Part shown: one piece after another, positions 1 to 13,030 of the stretch
How the letters are laid out: each line of letters starts with the position of its first letter
Numbering within the stretch: the stretch's first letter is position 1
Source: Gelatoporia subvermispora B
Taxonomy: Eukaryota > Basidiomycota > Agaricomycetes > Polyporales > Gelatoporiaceae
Length of the DNA: 64,000 nt
Direction: 5' to 3'
Assembly (NCBI GenBank): GCA_000320605.2
Contig: KB445794.1
Span: 1,241,992-1,305,991 of the forward strand
Position numbers and translations under genes: made by a program
The notes under the pieces: model-generated
The model's database searches: none
What the model was told of the DNA's origin: nothing
The model's input: only the letters and a program-made list of their open reading frames with translations

Positions 1-3000
1 GCGCGCCGAACATGTCGGTCGGCATCGGCGGCATTTCATGTGCCGTGCCAAAGAAGGCCGATATGTCGTTGAACTGTTGCTGCACGACCTGTGGCGCCTG
101 CGTTGGTGTGGCCTGTGGCTCCGAGATGGGCATGTTGTGAGGAGGTAGGAAGTTGTTATAGTACTGCACCGATTCTGGGGGTAACGTCTGGGTGAAAGAG
201 GAGGGGATGCCCTGCAGCGTGTGCATCTGCATCCCTGACTGAGCCTGCATCGGAAGTTGCGCTTGAGGCTGCACTTGTTGCTGCGTCGGGAGGGCGCCCG
301 CAGCTGCAAGCGTCTCAAGCGCGGGCTGAGAGGGGTCAACGAGCGCAAAGGAGGAGGAAGCTGGGAACATCGAGAGGTACTCCATGAGCGTGGGGTGGAC
401 GTCGTTGAACTGCTCCATCGCCTCCTGTGTCGCAGTGCCGCTATCGCTGGGTGTCGACGCAGGCGTAGACGCAGAGCGCGAAGCGGAGCGCGAATGCATA
501 GTTGTCGTCGGGCTCTCCGACCCCGTCTTGGACGACGGACGCTCTGCTCGTTTTCGCGAGAGGAGCTTCGTCGACATCACCCGCGTCTGGCCGCCGAAGA
601 TAGCCAGCTCGTCCTCAAAGGGGTCTTCAGGGCCTATCTTCAGCCGAATATCGAGTGTCGGCGTGATATGCCTATTACGGTACTGCGAGTAAGCCTGCGT
701 AGCACGGTCCCGCAGATTGCGCAAGATAGGCTAATGCCATTCACAAGTATCAGCCAAGAGGCCGCTCGAGTCAATGCAGAAGCACTTACCAAAGCCTGGC
801 GTGCGCGCAACGACAGGTTGGCGCCCCTCTGGAAGAAGCTCACGGCAAGATCCAGGTCTACGAGCGCGCTCGGCGCCATTGTGACGTGAGGACACCGAGT
901 GACGGTGCAGCCAAGAATAACCTGCGCAGTGTGAGCAATCGCGCCTTCGACGTCCGGAACATGGACATACGGCTGCCGAGAAGGCGTGTGTCCACATGCC
1001 CCAGAAGCGGGCGCACAGTTCGGGACATCGCTCATGGTGATGTACGAAAGACTTGATCAGCACCGAGGCACATCGGTTCGCGGCGAGAACAGAAGGTGCG
1101 TAGGGACTTGAAAGCGGGTTGTTCGGATGGTCTAGAAGAGCCTGAGCGAAGAACGTCCTGTGTATATGAATCATTGCTAGAAGACGCTGATCAGCCCCCT
1201 TGGGTACTTCAGAACATGGTGAATGGACTTACTGATTGAACGATAATGTGACATTAGATAGCTCTTCATGCAAAGAGATGGATTCGTGTAGTCGTCTTCG
1301 TCAGGTCTCAGATACAGTTTTACGGGCGGTAGCGCCATCTGACGGATCCGGCGATCAAGATCAAGTATTGTTGCATAGCTTGGAGCTTTCGCCGATAGCA
1401 TCGCTTCCCCAACGTGCGCATATACTTCGCGGCCAAAAATAAACTTGAAGTTCCAGTCTAGATCAACATGTTGAAGTTCTCTGTCAGTCGTAAATATTGA
1501 TGAACACGACGTACATCCTTGCATGACATCACCGTTCTCGGAGACCGATTGTTCTTCGTCCGTGGGCAGTTGGCAGTCTATCTGGGATAAAGAGACTGCT
1601 GGAGGACGGCCAAGCGCCAAACACTACAATGTCTCAACGAAAGACTGCAAGGACATAGGACAAAACTACATACGTGGATCATTTCGAAGACAAGTAGTTC
1701 CCAGAACAGATTTCGCCGTCTTTGTACTAACTTGTCATCAAGACTCCATGGTGTGCTGTCACGGTCTACCGAAGAGGTCTTTTTAGAACGCATATACGGA
1801 CTGAAAACGTCTAGGACGTACGGATACCAAGCTATATGCGCGTCAAAGCGTATGAGCCTGTGTAATAAATCTGCCAAAAAGCCTGCTCACACTCTGTGCG
1901 AGCTTCGTCGCATGTGATGTCAAGGCCCACGCACTCTCCAGTGAGTATCTCGGCGTGCATATACTGTGGTATGCAGCCATGAGAGTGATGGCCTGTACTG
2001 TCTCGATCTCCGGAGAATCAAACACTGATCTCAGTGATAGCGCTGCACGCCCCAGCCGATAGTATTTCTCCGCTTCAGGGCTGTAAGGAGGTAGAGTGAG
2101 GTCCACCAGTGCGCCGACTGCGAGGACCATAAAGAGGACCGCTAGTAAGTGTGGACACCGGTTTGCATCGAGGAGATGTGGGTGATAACTAGACCGCGAT
2201 GGATCTTTCACGTAGTTGTATATTGGGATCATGACGTCGTTGACGAACTCGTCCCTCTTGATTGGGCGGCACCACCATGTAAAGTGCTCGATGTATGCCT
2301 CGCACAGAGCCCACGCCCGTGGCTGCGATGGAAGGTAGGTCTCGAGCTTGTCCATGATGCTGTCGAAGCCGTCCTCGACGATCGCGAGAGGGAATGTCAT
2401 AGACAGGTTCAAGACTTTTGGGTCAAGCTGTATGTCTACGCCGTCCAAGCCCTCTGGGAGCTGGCCAACCTTGTGCATAACATGAGTGCGAGCGCGACGC
2501 AATATGAAGTCATGCCGCACTCACCAAGAAAAGTGACTATATGCGCAGTATTAGCCAGTAATTGCTTCCACAAACGAGCAGACGACACACCTCGGACCCG
2601 CCTGACCGCCCAAAGTACTTCGTCTCTCCATGGTCGCCAATCGTCAATGTTCCCAGTGCGTCGATGCTCTCCGCCAGACTGTCCCGCGTATGCTCTTCGT
2701 CGACTGTGCGCCGCACTTCCGGTCCGAACTTGATCGTGAGTAGCTCGTCCCGCAGAAGCGGATGCCGCTCGTTGGAGACGCCGGACTGGAAGATGGCGAG
2801 GGCGTCCTCGAGCTGACGGATTCGCTCGCTCATCTCGGAAATTTTCCGGTGCAGCTGCTCCGTATCCGCTAGAATGAACCTGATAAGACGTCAATCATTG
2901 CACTCTGCACCGACGGAGGCGGAATTATACCTTGTCCCCTGTCCAGCTGACAGGCTGCCTGCAATAATTCGCTAGTCAGATTCACAGAGCGAAAAATTAT

Positions 3001-3252
3001 AGCCTCTCGGTGTACCATTTGGGCATATGGACGTGCAGCCGCGACGGACACACGAGCCGCAAGGTAGCTTCTTGTCGCACTTGAGCTTTAATCTAGTGCA
3101 GCATAGCGAGATAAGGTGGCATGGTAAAGATCGATAGAAATGAACACGCACCGTCTACATTCTGCACAAGAAATCTCCCCTCTAGAGCGCTTGAGTTCGA
3201 TGTCCTCTTCGCTTGTGATCTTTCTCGAATTACGCCGAGGCTCTGCGGGCAT
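1..3252 (-). CDS. Zn2Cys6 transcription factor with fungal MHR domain, copy 1 (C-terminus off left edge)
   Basis: A nuclear DNA-binding regulator of the Gal4 type is predicted. The start is the Met at 3252, because the following residues, through IELKRSRGEISCAECRR, align with copy 2; an upstream in-frame Met at 3312 has no counterpart. The binuclear cluster (Cys pattern C-x2-C-x6-C-x5-C-x2-C, residues about 29-57) is split by an intron after CAECRR and resumes with LKCDKKLPCGSCVRRGC. A short coiled coil follows (SERIRQLEDAL, near 2800). The middle-homology region lies from about 2500 to 700, with the family hallmark RRRNLFWELLVFEMIH near 1650 and LGRPPAVSLSQIDCQLP just after. The C-terminal tail at 1-640 is Gln/Pro-rich, like an activation domain, and has no stop before the window edge. 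There are several short introns. The target genes cannot be told. It is clearly paralogous to the gene at 4306-7823. Confidence 0.88.
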
Positions 3253-4305
3253 GTCGCGGGTATCGTTGAGAACGCTGCGATCAGGAAAGTAGAATAAAGG
3301 GGGAGGACCCAAGTGATATAACCTTACAGGGGCGCGAGGGCTGGGCTGGTGTTGGTAGAGTCGTTGCCGGGTGTGGTCGTATCCTCCGGGCGGCGGACGG
3401 GTCGACGAGCCAGCTGACTTATAGGAGGGTAATAGACTTCATGCACATGCACCAGCGTCTGCCTTACAATTCGGGATTGACAGTTCCCATTTGCCGGAAT
3501 CGATTGGCGGCTACATATGACGAACGCTGCTTGGTAAACGAGGACAATCGGCTTCTTTGACTGAACCAAACGCCGTCAACACGGCGCCGTCCTCCACGTC
3601 CTCCACATCCGTGATGGGCTCGTCGTCCTAGACGACGTCCGACGACGTCCCACGATACGTCCCGCCTGCTCGGACAATGTCATCCGTGTCCTCCGCGTAC
3701 CTACCCGCCTTAGTCTCCCGCCCTCGCGTGAAACCTCCGTGGACAGCGGCCACTCTCCCGCCGGTACACATGTCTCCGGCGGTAGAAGTCTTGCGGAACA
3801 TGATAGCATCTTACAGCACGCAACGCGTCTACGTACCCTGCACGCAGTCCTCGACCTTTGACTGGCGCCGCATCAGTTCCGCAACGAAGAACGTATGCTT
3901 CCCCAGTCGTCCACCCGTCGAACTCTTGACCCCACACAGCGTCATCTGCAGTCAAATCCAAAGGCCGTTTTCACCACTTACCCGATGGCGGCCGGACATG
4001 CGGCCGCGCAAGAGCACGCGTCTTCTCACCGTCGAGCATTGTAGTCGGTCTCTGGAATGGAAGCCCATCTATCTTGTCGTCACACTGCTCCCGAGTGCAC
4101 AATATACTGGACACTGCTACTACAAATGATGCGTGTAGAATACATGTCAAAACGGTATGGTACGGTGCGGCGATCCCTATGTACTCCGACATTACACGCA
4201 GCCAGACGTCCGAAGCCAGCGATACAGCAAACAACGAAAACGAAAACATTAGGACAAGAAGTTCGAACGAAGAGCGCGCCATTAGTGCCTCGCGGGCTTT
4301 GACGC
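3253..4305. other. Spacer between the two transcription factor paralogs
   Basis: This holds the promoter side of copy 1 and the 3' side of copy 2. Short open frames exist on both strands, but none has recognisable domains or a convincing intron structure. One minus-strand frame carries a hydrophobic stretch; it is discussed among the rejected items. Confidence 0.5.
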
Positions 4306-7300
4306 TCATGCCCTGAAGTTGATTCCATCCAGGAACCCCGATTCCTGCATGAACGACGCCCATCGCTCATCGAGCCTTGAATCTCGGGACGCGAGGCCGA
4401 GATTGACCAGCTCTGCCGGCGGCACGTATGCCTGCTGCACGCCCTGGAACGGAGTGGCAGCGTGATACACTGGACCATCATCGCGATACACACTCGGTCC
4501 GGGCTGTGGGGGCAGCGGCGGCTGATACCGAGGCGCATTGTAGTGCTGGGGTGGCTGTTGAGGCGGCATCTGCATTGGCATTGAGGCGTGCTGTTGTGAC
4601 CAGCCATAGTCCTGGGTGGGTGCAACTGGCGGTGGTGCCTGCTGGTCGTACACAACGGGCCGGTAATGCTGGCGGACAGACTGTTGTTGGACCGAGTGTG
4701 ACGGGTAGGAAGATGCATATGCTTGTGGAGTCTGGGTCGGCTGCCAGTCCGCCTCCAGCCGTCTTACAGGCTCCTGCAATGAGCTTGTGGGGGGCCCGTG
4801 CTGTTGAAGCATGGGCGGGGCCTGCTGCGCGAATTTAGGAGGCTCTTGCTGCTGCGGTGATGGTTGGGACTGCGTCGAGACAGCCGAGGGCGATCGCGAG
4901 GGCGCTTTGACTGCAACGAGCTTGGTTTTGCCCGCGAAGATCTGCAACGTTTCCTCATCTGCATCGTCCTCCGTCTTCACCTTCCATAGCGTCCCATCAG
5001 TCATAGCTCCAATGGACTGAGTGGTCCCAGCGATAGCGTGGTGTGCCTTCTCGGTGAGTTTCACGAGGATAGGCTTGCGTTGAGAGGTATTAGAACATAT
5101 AGCTGGGAGGTGGATGGAGGCTCCTCACCAGAGCTTTGGCAGCGCGCCTGTTAGTCTTTGCAGCCTTAGCAAACAGGTCGGTGGCAACCTCAAGCTGAGC
5201 CATAGCATTAGGTGCTAGTTGCGACCGTGGCCCTCGGGTAACGACTGTTGCAAATACAACCTGCGTAATCGTGAGAAACGTCCTTTCCACGGTAACGAAA
5301 ACGTACAGCAGCGGAAAACGAGAACGTCCAATTCGCCCAGAATCGAGTTGCTACGTCGGGATTGGCCGCGAATTGCTCACGAATCATCTTGAGGATGATT
5401 GACGACGCTCGATACGCAGCAAGGAATGACGGTGCATACGGACTTCTGAGCGGATTCTCCGGGCAGTTGATGATCGCTTGCACGAAGAAACTGCGATGAA
5501 TGTAGAGTAGCACTAGAATGTCGCGTATTCAGTTGTGTTTCCGATGGAATGCATTTACAGAGATACTCACTGACTTCCCGACTGTGGGACATCACGGAGC
5601 TCTGCATCGCAACTTCCAGCGAGGGAGGCTCCGCGTCAGGCGGTGCTTCTAGCTCCTCCACCATGGCCAACGCCTCGGGACTAATAGGAAACTCGCGTAC
5701 TTTGCGGTCGAGATCCATGATGGTAGTATACGAAGGCGCCTCCGCAGTCAGGGTCTTCTCCACGATCATGGACACGCACTCGAAGGCAAAGCGGAAGCTC
5801 CATGATTCGTCTGAGGGTCAGCGTGCCAGGAGACAAGCAAGACCGTCAACGCGGAGTCATCAACCGTCACAATATGAGCCTACGTACAGTCTAGGCCGGG
5901 CTCACCTTCATTGTCATCGTCGTCTTTGTGCGGGTACTCGCAGTCAATGTATTTGCGCGAGATGCTGGGGCTCCTCCCGGTGGCAAGGCTCTACACTGGA
6001 CAGGTCAGCTGGCGGTTGCTAGCACGCGGTAGACGACGTGACCCGCCTGCCATGAGTCTGCGACGAAGAGGTCCCAGAAGGAAACGCGCCGCCGGTTAAC
6101 TATCCGGTCCGGTAGACCCCACCTCGCGCTATCGCGGTCTAAGAGTATGGACAATCAATAGATAGGGCAAAATCGGACCGTGGTATGACTTACGAAGACC
6201 AACCTAAAGGGAAAGCTTGAACACTGACCAGTCAGGAGGGTAAAGAAAGCAGGGCGTACAGTTTGCGACAGCTGTGCGGTGAGAGCAAGCAATCCCCACG
6301 ATGTCTCCATGCTCGTGTCGTTCTTGCCCGGCTCGCCACCGGTCATGCTGTGATATATGCTCATCAAGTGCAACGCCTGGATAGTGATGAGGCTCGGCTG
6401 CTCGAAGACAGACTCCAGGCTTAACGCAGCGCGACCCAGATGGACATAGTGTTCTGCCTCTGCGTTGTACGGCTCCAGTTCTGGATCCACGAGTGCACCA
6501 TTGGCAAGAATCAGCATAACGAGCGCCAGACTATGAGGGCCTCCATATTCATCTTCCAATACGATACCTCCTGATATTGTTGCCTTCTTGTAGAAGTAAG
6601 GCAGCATTTCATCTAGAAGTTGTTGCTCAGAGACACCTCTGAATAGCCACCCAGCATACTTGAAGTATGAGCCAGAGAGGTGCAACGCCCGGTCATATGA
6701 TGGCAGGTGACTAGTGATGAGCTCCTTGACGGCCTCTGGGGAACCCATAGGCGTTAATGGGAACGCCGTCGAGAATCGCATGACTTCCTCGGGTACGGAT
6801 GGGCTCCTTGAATCACGCATAGAGTGAGGGGATCCATCGCCTACGCTCGGTGACGTAGCAGTGGTATCGCCGTCTCCCTGATATTATGAGTGGAAATGAT
6901 AGGCTATATGCGGCTTTATTGGCTCACCAACAGCAGGTACTGTGCGCAATGAAGGGTATGATGAGTCTTAACAGTAGCTTATAGTCACTGGCACATACTT
7001 CTGGCCCACCAGTTGGACCGAAGAATCTCGAGACTCCGTGGTCCGATACCGTTAAGGTACCAAAAGCATCCAATACGTCCGCTTTTGCGGGGCTAGTCTG
7101 CTCTGGAGGTGGGATGTCTTCATCCGGTCCGCCAGGGACGGTGGCTTCTTCTCCTGATAAAAGAGGGTGGGGATCATTGGAACACTTCGCTTGCATTACG
7201 GCGAGTGCATCCTCTAGCTGTCGTATTCGCTCGCTCATCTTCGCTATTCGCTTGTGCAAGTGCTCTGTGGCTGCCAAGACGAAGCTAGGATAACAGTAAA

Positions 7301-7823
7301 TTCGTGAGTCACCATATTGATGTCATGCGGACATACCGAGTGCCCTGGCCGGTAGCGAGACTCCCTACAAGCTCGTCAGATTTCAGGGGACCTAGAGCAG
7401 AGTACCATGTCTAGTACCATTCGGGCATAGCGCCGCACAACCTCTCCTCTGCGGCGATCGTGAGCAGGAAATTCCGAGTCACAGCTAGACGCATACCTGG
7501 CACGATTGGCAAGGTATAGACTTGTCGCATCGGATCTGTTAGAGTGTGAGGGGATCAGTAACTAGCACAGAAGAAATAAGAACAGACCTTGAGTCTGTTC
7601 CAAGCGCAAGGAGTTAACGGGGAATCCTTGGTGAGTAGGCGTACAGGTGTGCTTAAATGCGATGATCGCACCTCCGGCACTCTGCGCACGAGATCTCTCC
7701 TCGACTCCGCTTCAGCTCAATCTCACGGGAGTGGCTGCTATCGAACTTGTCTTCCTCGATGTCTTTCCGTCCAGAGCGCCGCTGACGGGTGGCGGCATTT
7801 GGCCTCGAGTGATCCACGGGCAT
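4306..7823 (-). CDS. Zn2Cys6 transcription factor with fungal MHR domain, copy 2
   Basis: This is a complete paralog of the preceding regulator. The start at 7823 gives a basic leader running into IELKRSRGEISCAECRR, and the cluster continues after an intron with CDKSIPCQSC near 7500. The coiled-coil linker SERIRQLEDALAVMQ (about 7210-7240) is nearly identical to copy 1. The MHR region runs through about 6820-6155, with NRRRVSFWDLFVADSW near 6080 and LATGRSPSISRKYIDCEYP near 5940. The last exon encodes a Gln/Pro/Tyr-rich tail with the segment TDGTLWKVKTEDDADEETLQ and stops at 4306. At least seven short introns are needed. The tandem same-strand arrangement indicates local duplication; the two proteins have clearly diverged in their tails. 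Role: RNA polymerase II regulator of unknown targets. Confidence 0.9.
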
Positions 7824-10800
7824 GAGAGCGCGAGAAGGGGCTGACGACTCGACGGAAGTACTTGTGCTATATTCGTAGGGAGGGAAAATCTATTTTTGCC
7901 GTACGGGGGGCGTGAGCTGGATCTGCTCAGCGGTACCGACCACGGTGGGAATCATGGATGAGAAACAGGGCAATTGCATTCCAATCACTCCTCCATACCC
8001 TTTATAGGCTATCCTACTCCGTCTGACTGCGCTCTCTCATAATCCTCAAATCTCACGTTCGTCATCCCCGAATACAAACAACTTTTCCTCCGAGCCTATC
8101 CGCACCGCTGCGCGATAGGGTATTATAGGGGTAGCTACTCAGGTCGCCCTCTTGTCCTCCGAGTCGCCGAATGCTGCGCAGTTCAACTCGCCGTCGTCTC
8201 ATACGCGCCCCGGTCGGCGGCGAAGGCAGTTATGAATCACCATGGCATTTCGGCATACTGACACCTTTCTCGATGCACTCTGAACTCAGTTACAGCGACT
8301 CGCTTATCACGAGTCCCCGGCCAATTTGTGGCGGACGCCACGCTTGCTTTGCTTCCGTACGCGTCCCCTGCAGAGCGCGCGCGCGCAGGACAACTCGAGA
8401 GGATTAACATGGCGATCCCACTTTGCCACGACTCCTGCACGAGCGACAATCCCTAAATCCTTTCAGCCACGCGCGCGAAGGTGATACACGTTGCTTCTCT
8501 ACCAACTTTGGGTTTGTCATGCTGCGCTTTCGCATGTTCTGGCCAACGACAAGAATGTCACTCTTCTCACACGTCAAAGTATCCCAGGGCCCGATTCGAT
8601 GGGCTGCATTACCTGTTCGAACAGCAGTTAGCGTCAAAGCTTCCTCGTATGTGCTAGTCGCTTTATCGCGCGAGCTCGCGTCTGCTTCGAGCCTTCGACC
8701 GCCTCCTTTACCGAGGTCTTTTGGCGGGCGGTGATGCGCGGCCGCCAGAATCTATCAATGCTAAGTACCGCGCGTTTGCCCTTGACGTGAATGTCTTCCC
8801 GCTCAGATCAGCAGCGCAGTACGGAATCTCCCCAGATACCATCTCCTTGTCTCAACCAATCTCCTTGCGTCTTCTCCTTGAATCGTTCGCCTATTTAGAC
8901 ATCGCCGCTCTCATGGCTTCTCATGGCACACCGGTGAGTTCCCAAGACAAGTGCCGGCCCGAACCTGCACAGGAATGCCCAGCAGTCTTCCTAATAGACA
9001 ATGTCGGCAATACGTGTGGGGCTGCGCCACTGAGGAATTTTGCGAAAGCCTCCGACCTGTTCAGGGCGACTGCTGATAGCGATACGTGGTTGATGATGGC
9101 GGCGGTCTCAAACGACTTTGCTCGGCGCCCGAATCAGGGTGCATAGGTACCGCTTAGCGTCTGCTGACCGCCGCCAACAGCCGCCAGTTCTTTCTCGGTT
9201 GTGTGACATCACGCAAGCCATGCGAATCAGAGGAAGACTTCGGTACGGTGGTTAGCCTTTGTACAGTGCGAATAGAATAGAGACCGTCATATGATGGCTA
9301 TCAGAGTATTCCAGGCCTGCAAAATTCTTGCGAAGCATGCGGAAAACTCAGAACCGGCTCTGCTCACGCGCGCAAGAATCTTGGAATGTGGCTCACTCTG
9401 CAATATATGGACCATGTAACCAATTGTATTTATTCTCGAAGTAGCTTCGGCCGACACGATAGAGCCAGTCCTTCTAGAACACAACTTGTACGTGAGAGTC
9501 GGTCAGAAAAATGTCCATTCTCGATATTTGGGTTTATTGTTGCTGAAGATGGGCTAGTTTTGCTGTAAGCTAGTCTCACCTGTTCACTGGGCGGATATAC
9601 AGTCCTCCCGTCTCCACCAGAGGTATTGCTGTGCCGATGAAGCCACAATGGTCTTTGTGAAGGATGTACCCGGCGGACCTGGCCAGACATCATGAGCTTA
9701 AATCCGGCTCTCTTCCGAGTCGGACGTCGCCAACCGTAGTCAGTCCGTCAGACTTCTGGCCCATCTTCCTGGAATTGGAGCAGAAGCTGTCCAAGGGAAG
9801 CTATGCGTTAGCTGGTGACCATTTTTGTCGGAAAAGTACCACACGTAAAATTCAGCCCGCAATATTTGAAAGAGGTGTGCTAGAACGATGTGCCCTTGTT
9901 CCTAGCTTCAGTGGATGGACAAGTACGGTCACTATCAGAGTTCGCGATGTAGATGATAGTGTTCGCGAGATGGCGAGTACGTCAGTAAGCGGGTCCTGAA
10001 AGCCTGCCGCGATGGTAAATAGGGCATTTCGTTGTGAAATAGCCAGCGGCAAGATATTGAGCCAAAGACATGGGGTGTAGCCAGAGTCCAGATGCCAGTT
10101 GGCCTCGGTAGCCCCGTGGACGTCCCCCGTCGGAATCCGAGCCGGCGCGCTCCTTGTCCGTCTGGTCAGGTCCGTCAGGTGTGAAGAACTCATCCGACTT
10201 CCTAAGACTGGCAAATCAACAGTAGGTAAGTTATCAGTAGAGGGGCCGCGTTGATTGATCGGATATAGACTTGGACGTGTGTGGACGCGACTTCCTTCCA
10301 CATGACACGCCTAGAGCAACCGGTCCTGAATATTTCTTTGCAAATGCCGGGCACCTTAAAAAAATCCAGGTCTCTATTGAGGCTTGGCCCGTTCCCTAGG
10401 AAACACTGGAATCGCTGAAGGTGAGACTGCGGCATTCAGTATGCACTGGTTATGTCGAAAATCCAGGGTCAACACTGGATCGGCGGAGAGGAAGCAAAAT
10501 ATCCCGGCCAGGGCCGCTGCACCTTCCGCAGTACGTTGGCGCATATCGCAGGACGACACGTTGGGTGACGTGACTATCTCACAAGCGGTGTCAAAACCTG
10601 CCGGCGTGCTGGTCAACTCATGCAAGTTTTTCTGTCGGACCTTCCGCGCCATATTCTTCAGTCATTCCATGTAGGGATCCGAACAGCGGTCAGCCTCTCT
10701 GAGGAGGCAGTGTCATTGTCAGGCACCTACTCCATCTCACGCGTGGAACATGTTTGAGGGACTTGGGGCCATCCGTCAGCGCCTGCCAGCAATTTCCCGC

Positions 10801-10965
10801 AGCGGAGATATTAGGAAGCCAGGACACTTATATTACAAGATATAGTACAACACCGTGAAAACAATGAACACACAACAGCGATCAGGTCGAGTAGAATCCG
10901 GAATCGCTCACGCACTCGGCGGGAGCAGATGGCGTCTGAAGTCGGACAGCATCTGCGGCGAAGTG
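7824..10965. other. Gene-free stretch between transcription factor copy 2 and the kinase
   Basis: About 3.1 kb. I see only short open frames on both strands, up to 149 codons, with no recognisable domains and no chain of exons with sensible splice sites. The 7.8-8.1 kb end is presumably the promoter of transcription factor copy 2. No terminal repeats or transposase motifs were seen, but a strongly decayed element could not be excluded by eye. Confidence 0.4.
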
Positions 10966-12277
10966 TCAATGATACCTGACATCTGGACGGGATGACAACG
11001 CACTAAAGTAGGAGTGCGCTTGCGCCTCCGCAGCGGTAAGTCGTTCAGCGTGGTCGTAACGAAGAAGCCTGTCTAGCAGGTCTAAGGATTCGTGCGTAGC
11101 CGTAGGAGCGGTCTCCGCAGTCACAAAGCGTGGCCATGGCTGTCTCGGATGACTGCGCAGAACGGAAATGTGAGTGGATATCAAGACCAGTGCATGAGAG
11201 ACTCACTTGCAGAGGAGATCCTTATTACTGGTTTGCAGAAATAGACCATATCTATACAGATATCGTTCAAATCCATCGGTGCCGAGAATTTTCATTATCT
11301 TGAGCAACTGATCTTCGTTGTCCTTTCCGCGGAAGAAGTGCTCTCTCCGAAAGATCTGCGTTTGGCACTGAATGCTTCGTCATTGCGCAAGCCAGAATCG
11401 ACGCACCATCGAGGCAAGGATGCAGCCGACACTCCAAATGTCCAAGCTATAATCATACAAGTGAAAGCCCACCAGGAGCTCGGGACCCTTGTAATATCGC
11501 GAGCCGACGCGGATATGGTACTCGGTACTAGGGTGGTAAAATTCTGCGAGACCCCAGTCTATAAGCCGTAGCTGTGAAGTGCCAACAAAGAGTTAGCGTG
11601 TGAGATGGCTCCAAACAAGTGGAGTGTACCTTGCGCCGCTCGCGATCGTACATGACATTAGCTGGCTTTACATCTCGATGCATGATTCCCCGTGAGTGCA
11701 CAAAGTCCAGGGCCTGTGGTAATGTACCAATTATATCCCTGACGTCCCAGTGTCATAAAATGGACTCACAGTCAAGAGTTGGAAGAGATAGTGCTTGATC
11801 TCCAGTTCGCTGCACGACAGATGAAACTCCTTCCAATCCACATTTTGAACGAATTCCATGATCAGGCTGTTCGAGCGCGAAATAGGGTCATGCACGACGT
11901 CGAGCAGGCCAATCACGTTAGGTCCACCCGACAAGTTGCGTAGGATCTTGACTTCACGCTTGATCTTCTTTCGCGCAATGGGTTTAAGCACCTTGATGAC
12001 GCAGGCGTCTTCGTTGGATGTGTCGACCCCTTCGAACACCTATAGAACTCAGGTTAGGCCCGGACCACACTAAGTAAGACGAGAGCGATACATCGGAGTA
12101 CCTGCCGCCTCCAATTCGCCGAACGATCTCGTATCGGTCGGGCACATTCCACTCTATCTTCAACCTTTCTGAAGGGGGGTCTCAGAGACCTCGAGGCGTT
12201 ACAAGCGCACGTTGCTCACCGTAATCATACCACCCTGGCCCAAGCTCACCATTCACGTTCGCGTAGACGCGGGCCAT
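10966..12277 (-). CDS. Casein kinase II catalytic (alpha) subunit-like Ser/Thr kinase, divergent
   Basis: A CMGC-family kinase most like CK2 alpha. The exons, read on the minus strand, give [20 protein letters not shown] at the start (12277), then a Gly-rich loop [13 protein letters not shown] and the CK2-type basic segment [12 protein letters not shown]. They continue with the catalytic loop [18 protein letters not shown], the Mg-binding [12 protein letters not shown] (DWG, as in CK2, instead of DFG) and the activation segment [11 protein letters not shown]. The last exon (PRQPWPRFV...[21 protein letters not shown]) matches the C-lobe end of CK2 alpha. About seven short introns; no broken frame was found. 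It differs from canonical fungal CK2 alpha at many normally invariant places (for example the loop reads GGGRYSD rather than GRGKYSE, and the segment before the last exon is unlike the family). It is therefore likely a fast-evolving paralog rather than the main CKA1. Divergently transcribed from the GLTP gene. Confidence 0.85.
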
Positions 12278-13030
12278 CCTACGAGGGATCTTGGGCAACT
12301 CAGCAGTGGGGACAGGCCAGAGGTATTGAGCACGATGCAAGCAACAGCGATCTCATTCAGCAAGTCATCATAACAGCATCCACGGGGCGTCGCCCGACCT
12401 CCTCCGGCAACGTTGGCATCGTGGGCCGCGATGTTGCAGCATGTTCTGCTAGACCCTGTTCCAGTTCCTTTCCATCTGCCACACTTTGCACTCCGATGAT
12501 GGCTTCGCCTTTTACGGCAGATGCACCCAGAATTGGTCAGAGCCTGGGCAACATCATGGCTCATTTCCCCAAATGGCATATTCTATATACGTTCAGCAAT
12601 CTGGCTTCCCTCGCCAGCGTGTTGGGATTTCCTTCTTGAGGGGATACGCGGCCACGAAACCACACGCAGGCACACAGGACTGTCTCAAGAAAGCATCTGT
12701 GAGTGTATTGTGGAATTGACCCTCGAAATGCCCGTTGCCCGTTTGCGTGAAAGCAACGGCGTAACGGGTCTTGCCGGGACTATTCTTCAGCCGACGTCAC
12801 ATTTCCTCCAGTACTACTGCACACGAACATAAGTTGCAGTGCGGAGACTTTCACTTTCGGCCTCGAGGCTCACTGCAAGCTTGCGTGCACCTTTGCGCAT
12901 GGGCGCACCGCGCAGCGTACTTAGACGAGCAGCGCGCATGTAGTTCTCTTTCTGACTCTCCGCGCACAGACTAAAGAATCACGGCCAAGTGGACAATTCT
13001 GTCATTCGAGCTGCTCCACAGGTCCAGACC
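12278..13030. promoter_or_regulatory. Divergent intergenic region between CK2-like kinase and GLTP
   Basis: A 753 bp interval between two start codons that face away from each other, so it must hold both promoters. Several short open frames cross it with no recognisable content. No specific binding site can be claimed. Confidence 0.45.

Noticed and set aside
3710..4309. Minus-strand frame with a hydrophobic segment, just after transcription factor copy 2
   Set aside because: Joining its two parts needs an intron of only about 36 bp, its start overlaps the stop codon of the transcription factor, and no family is recognisable. More likely 3' flank.
8721..9146. 141-codon plus-strand frame
   Set aside because: No motif, no splice partners, and the neighbouring frames are open to a similar degree.
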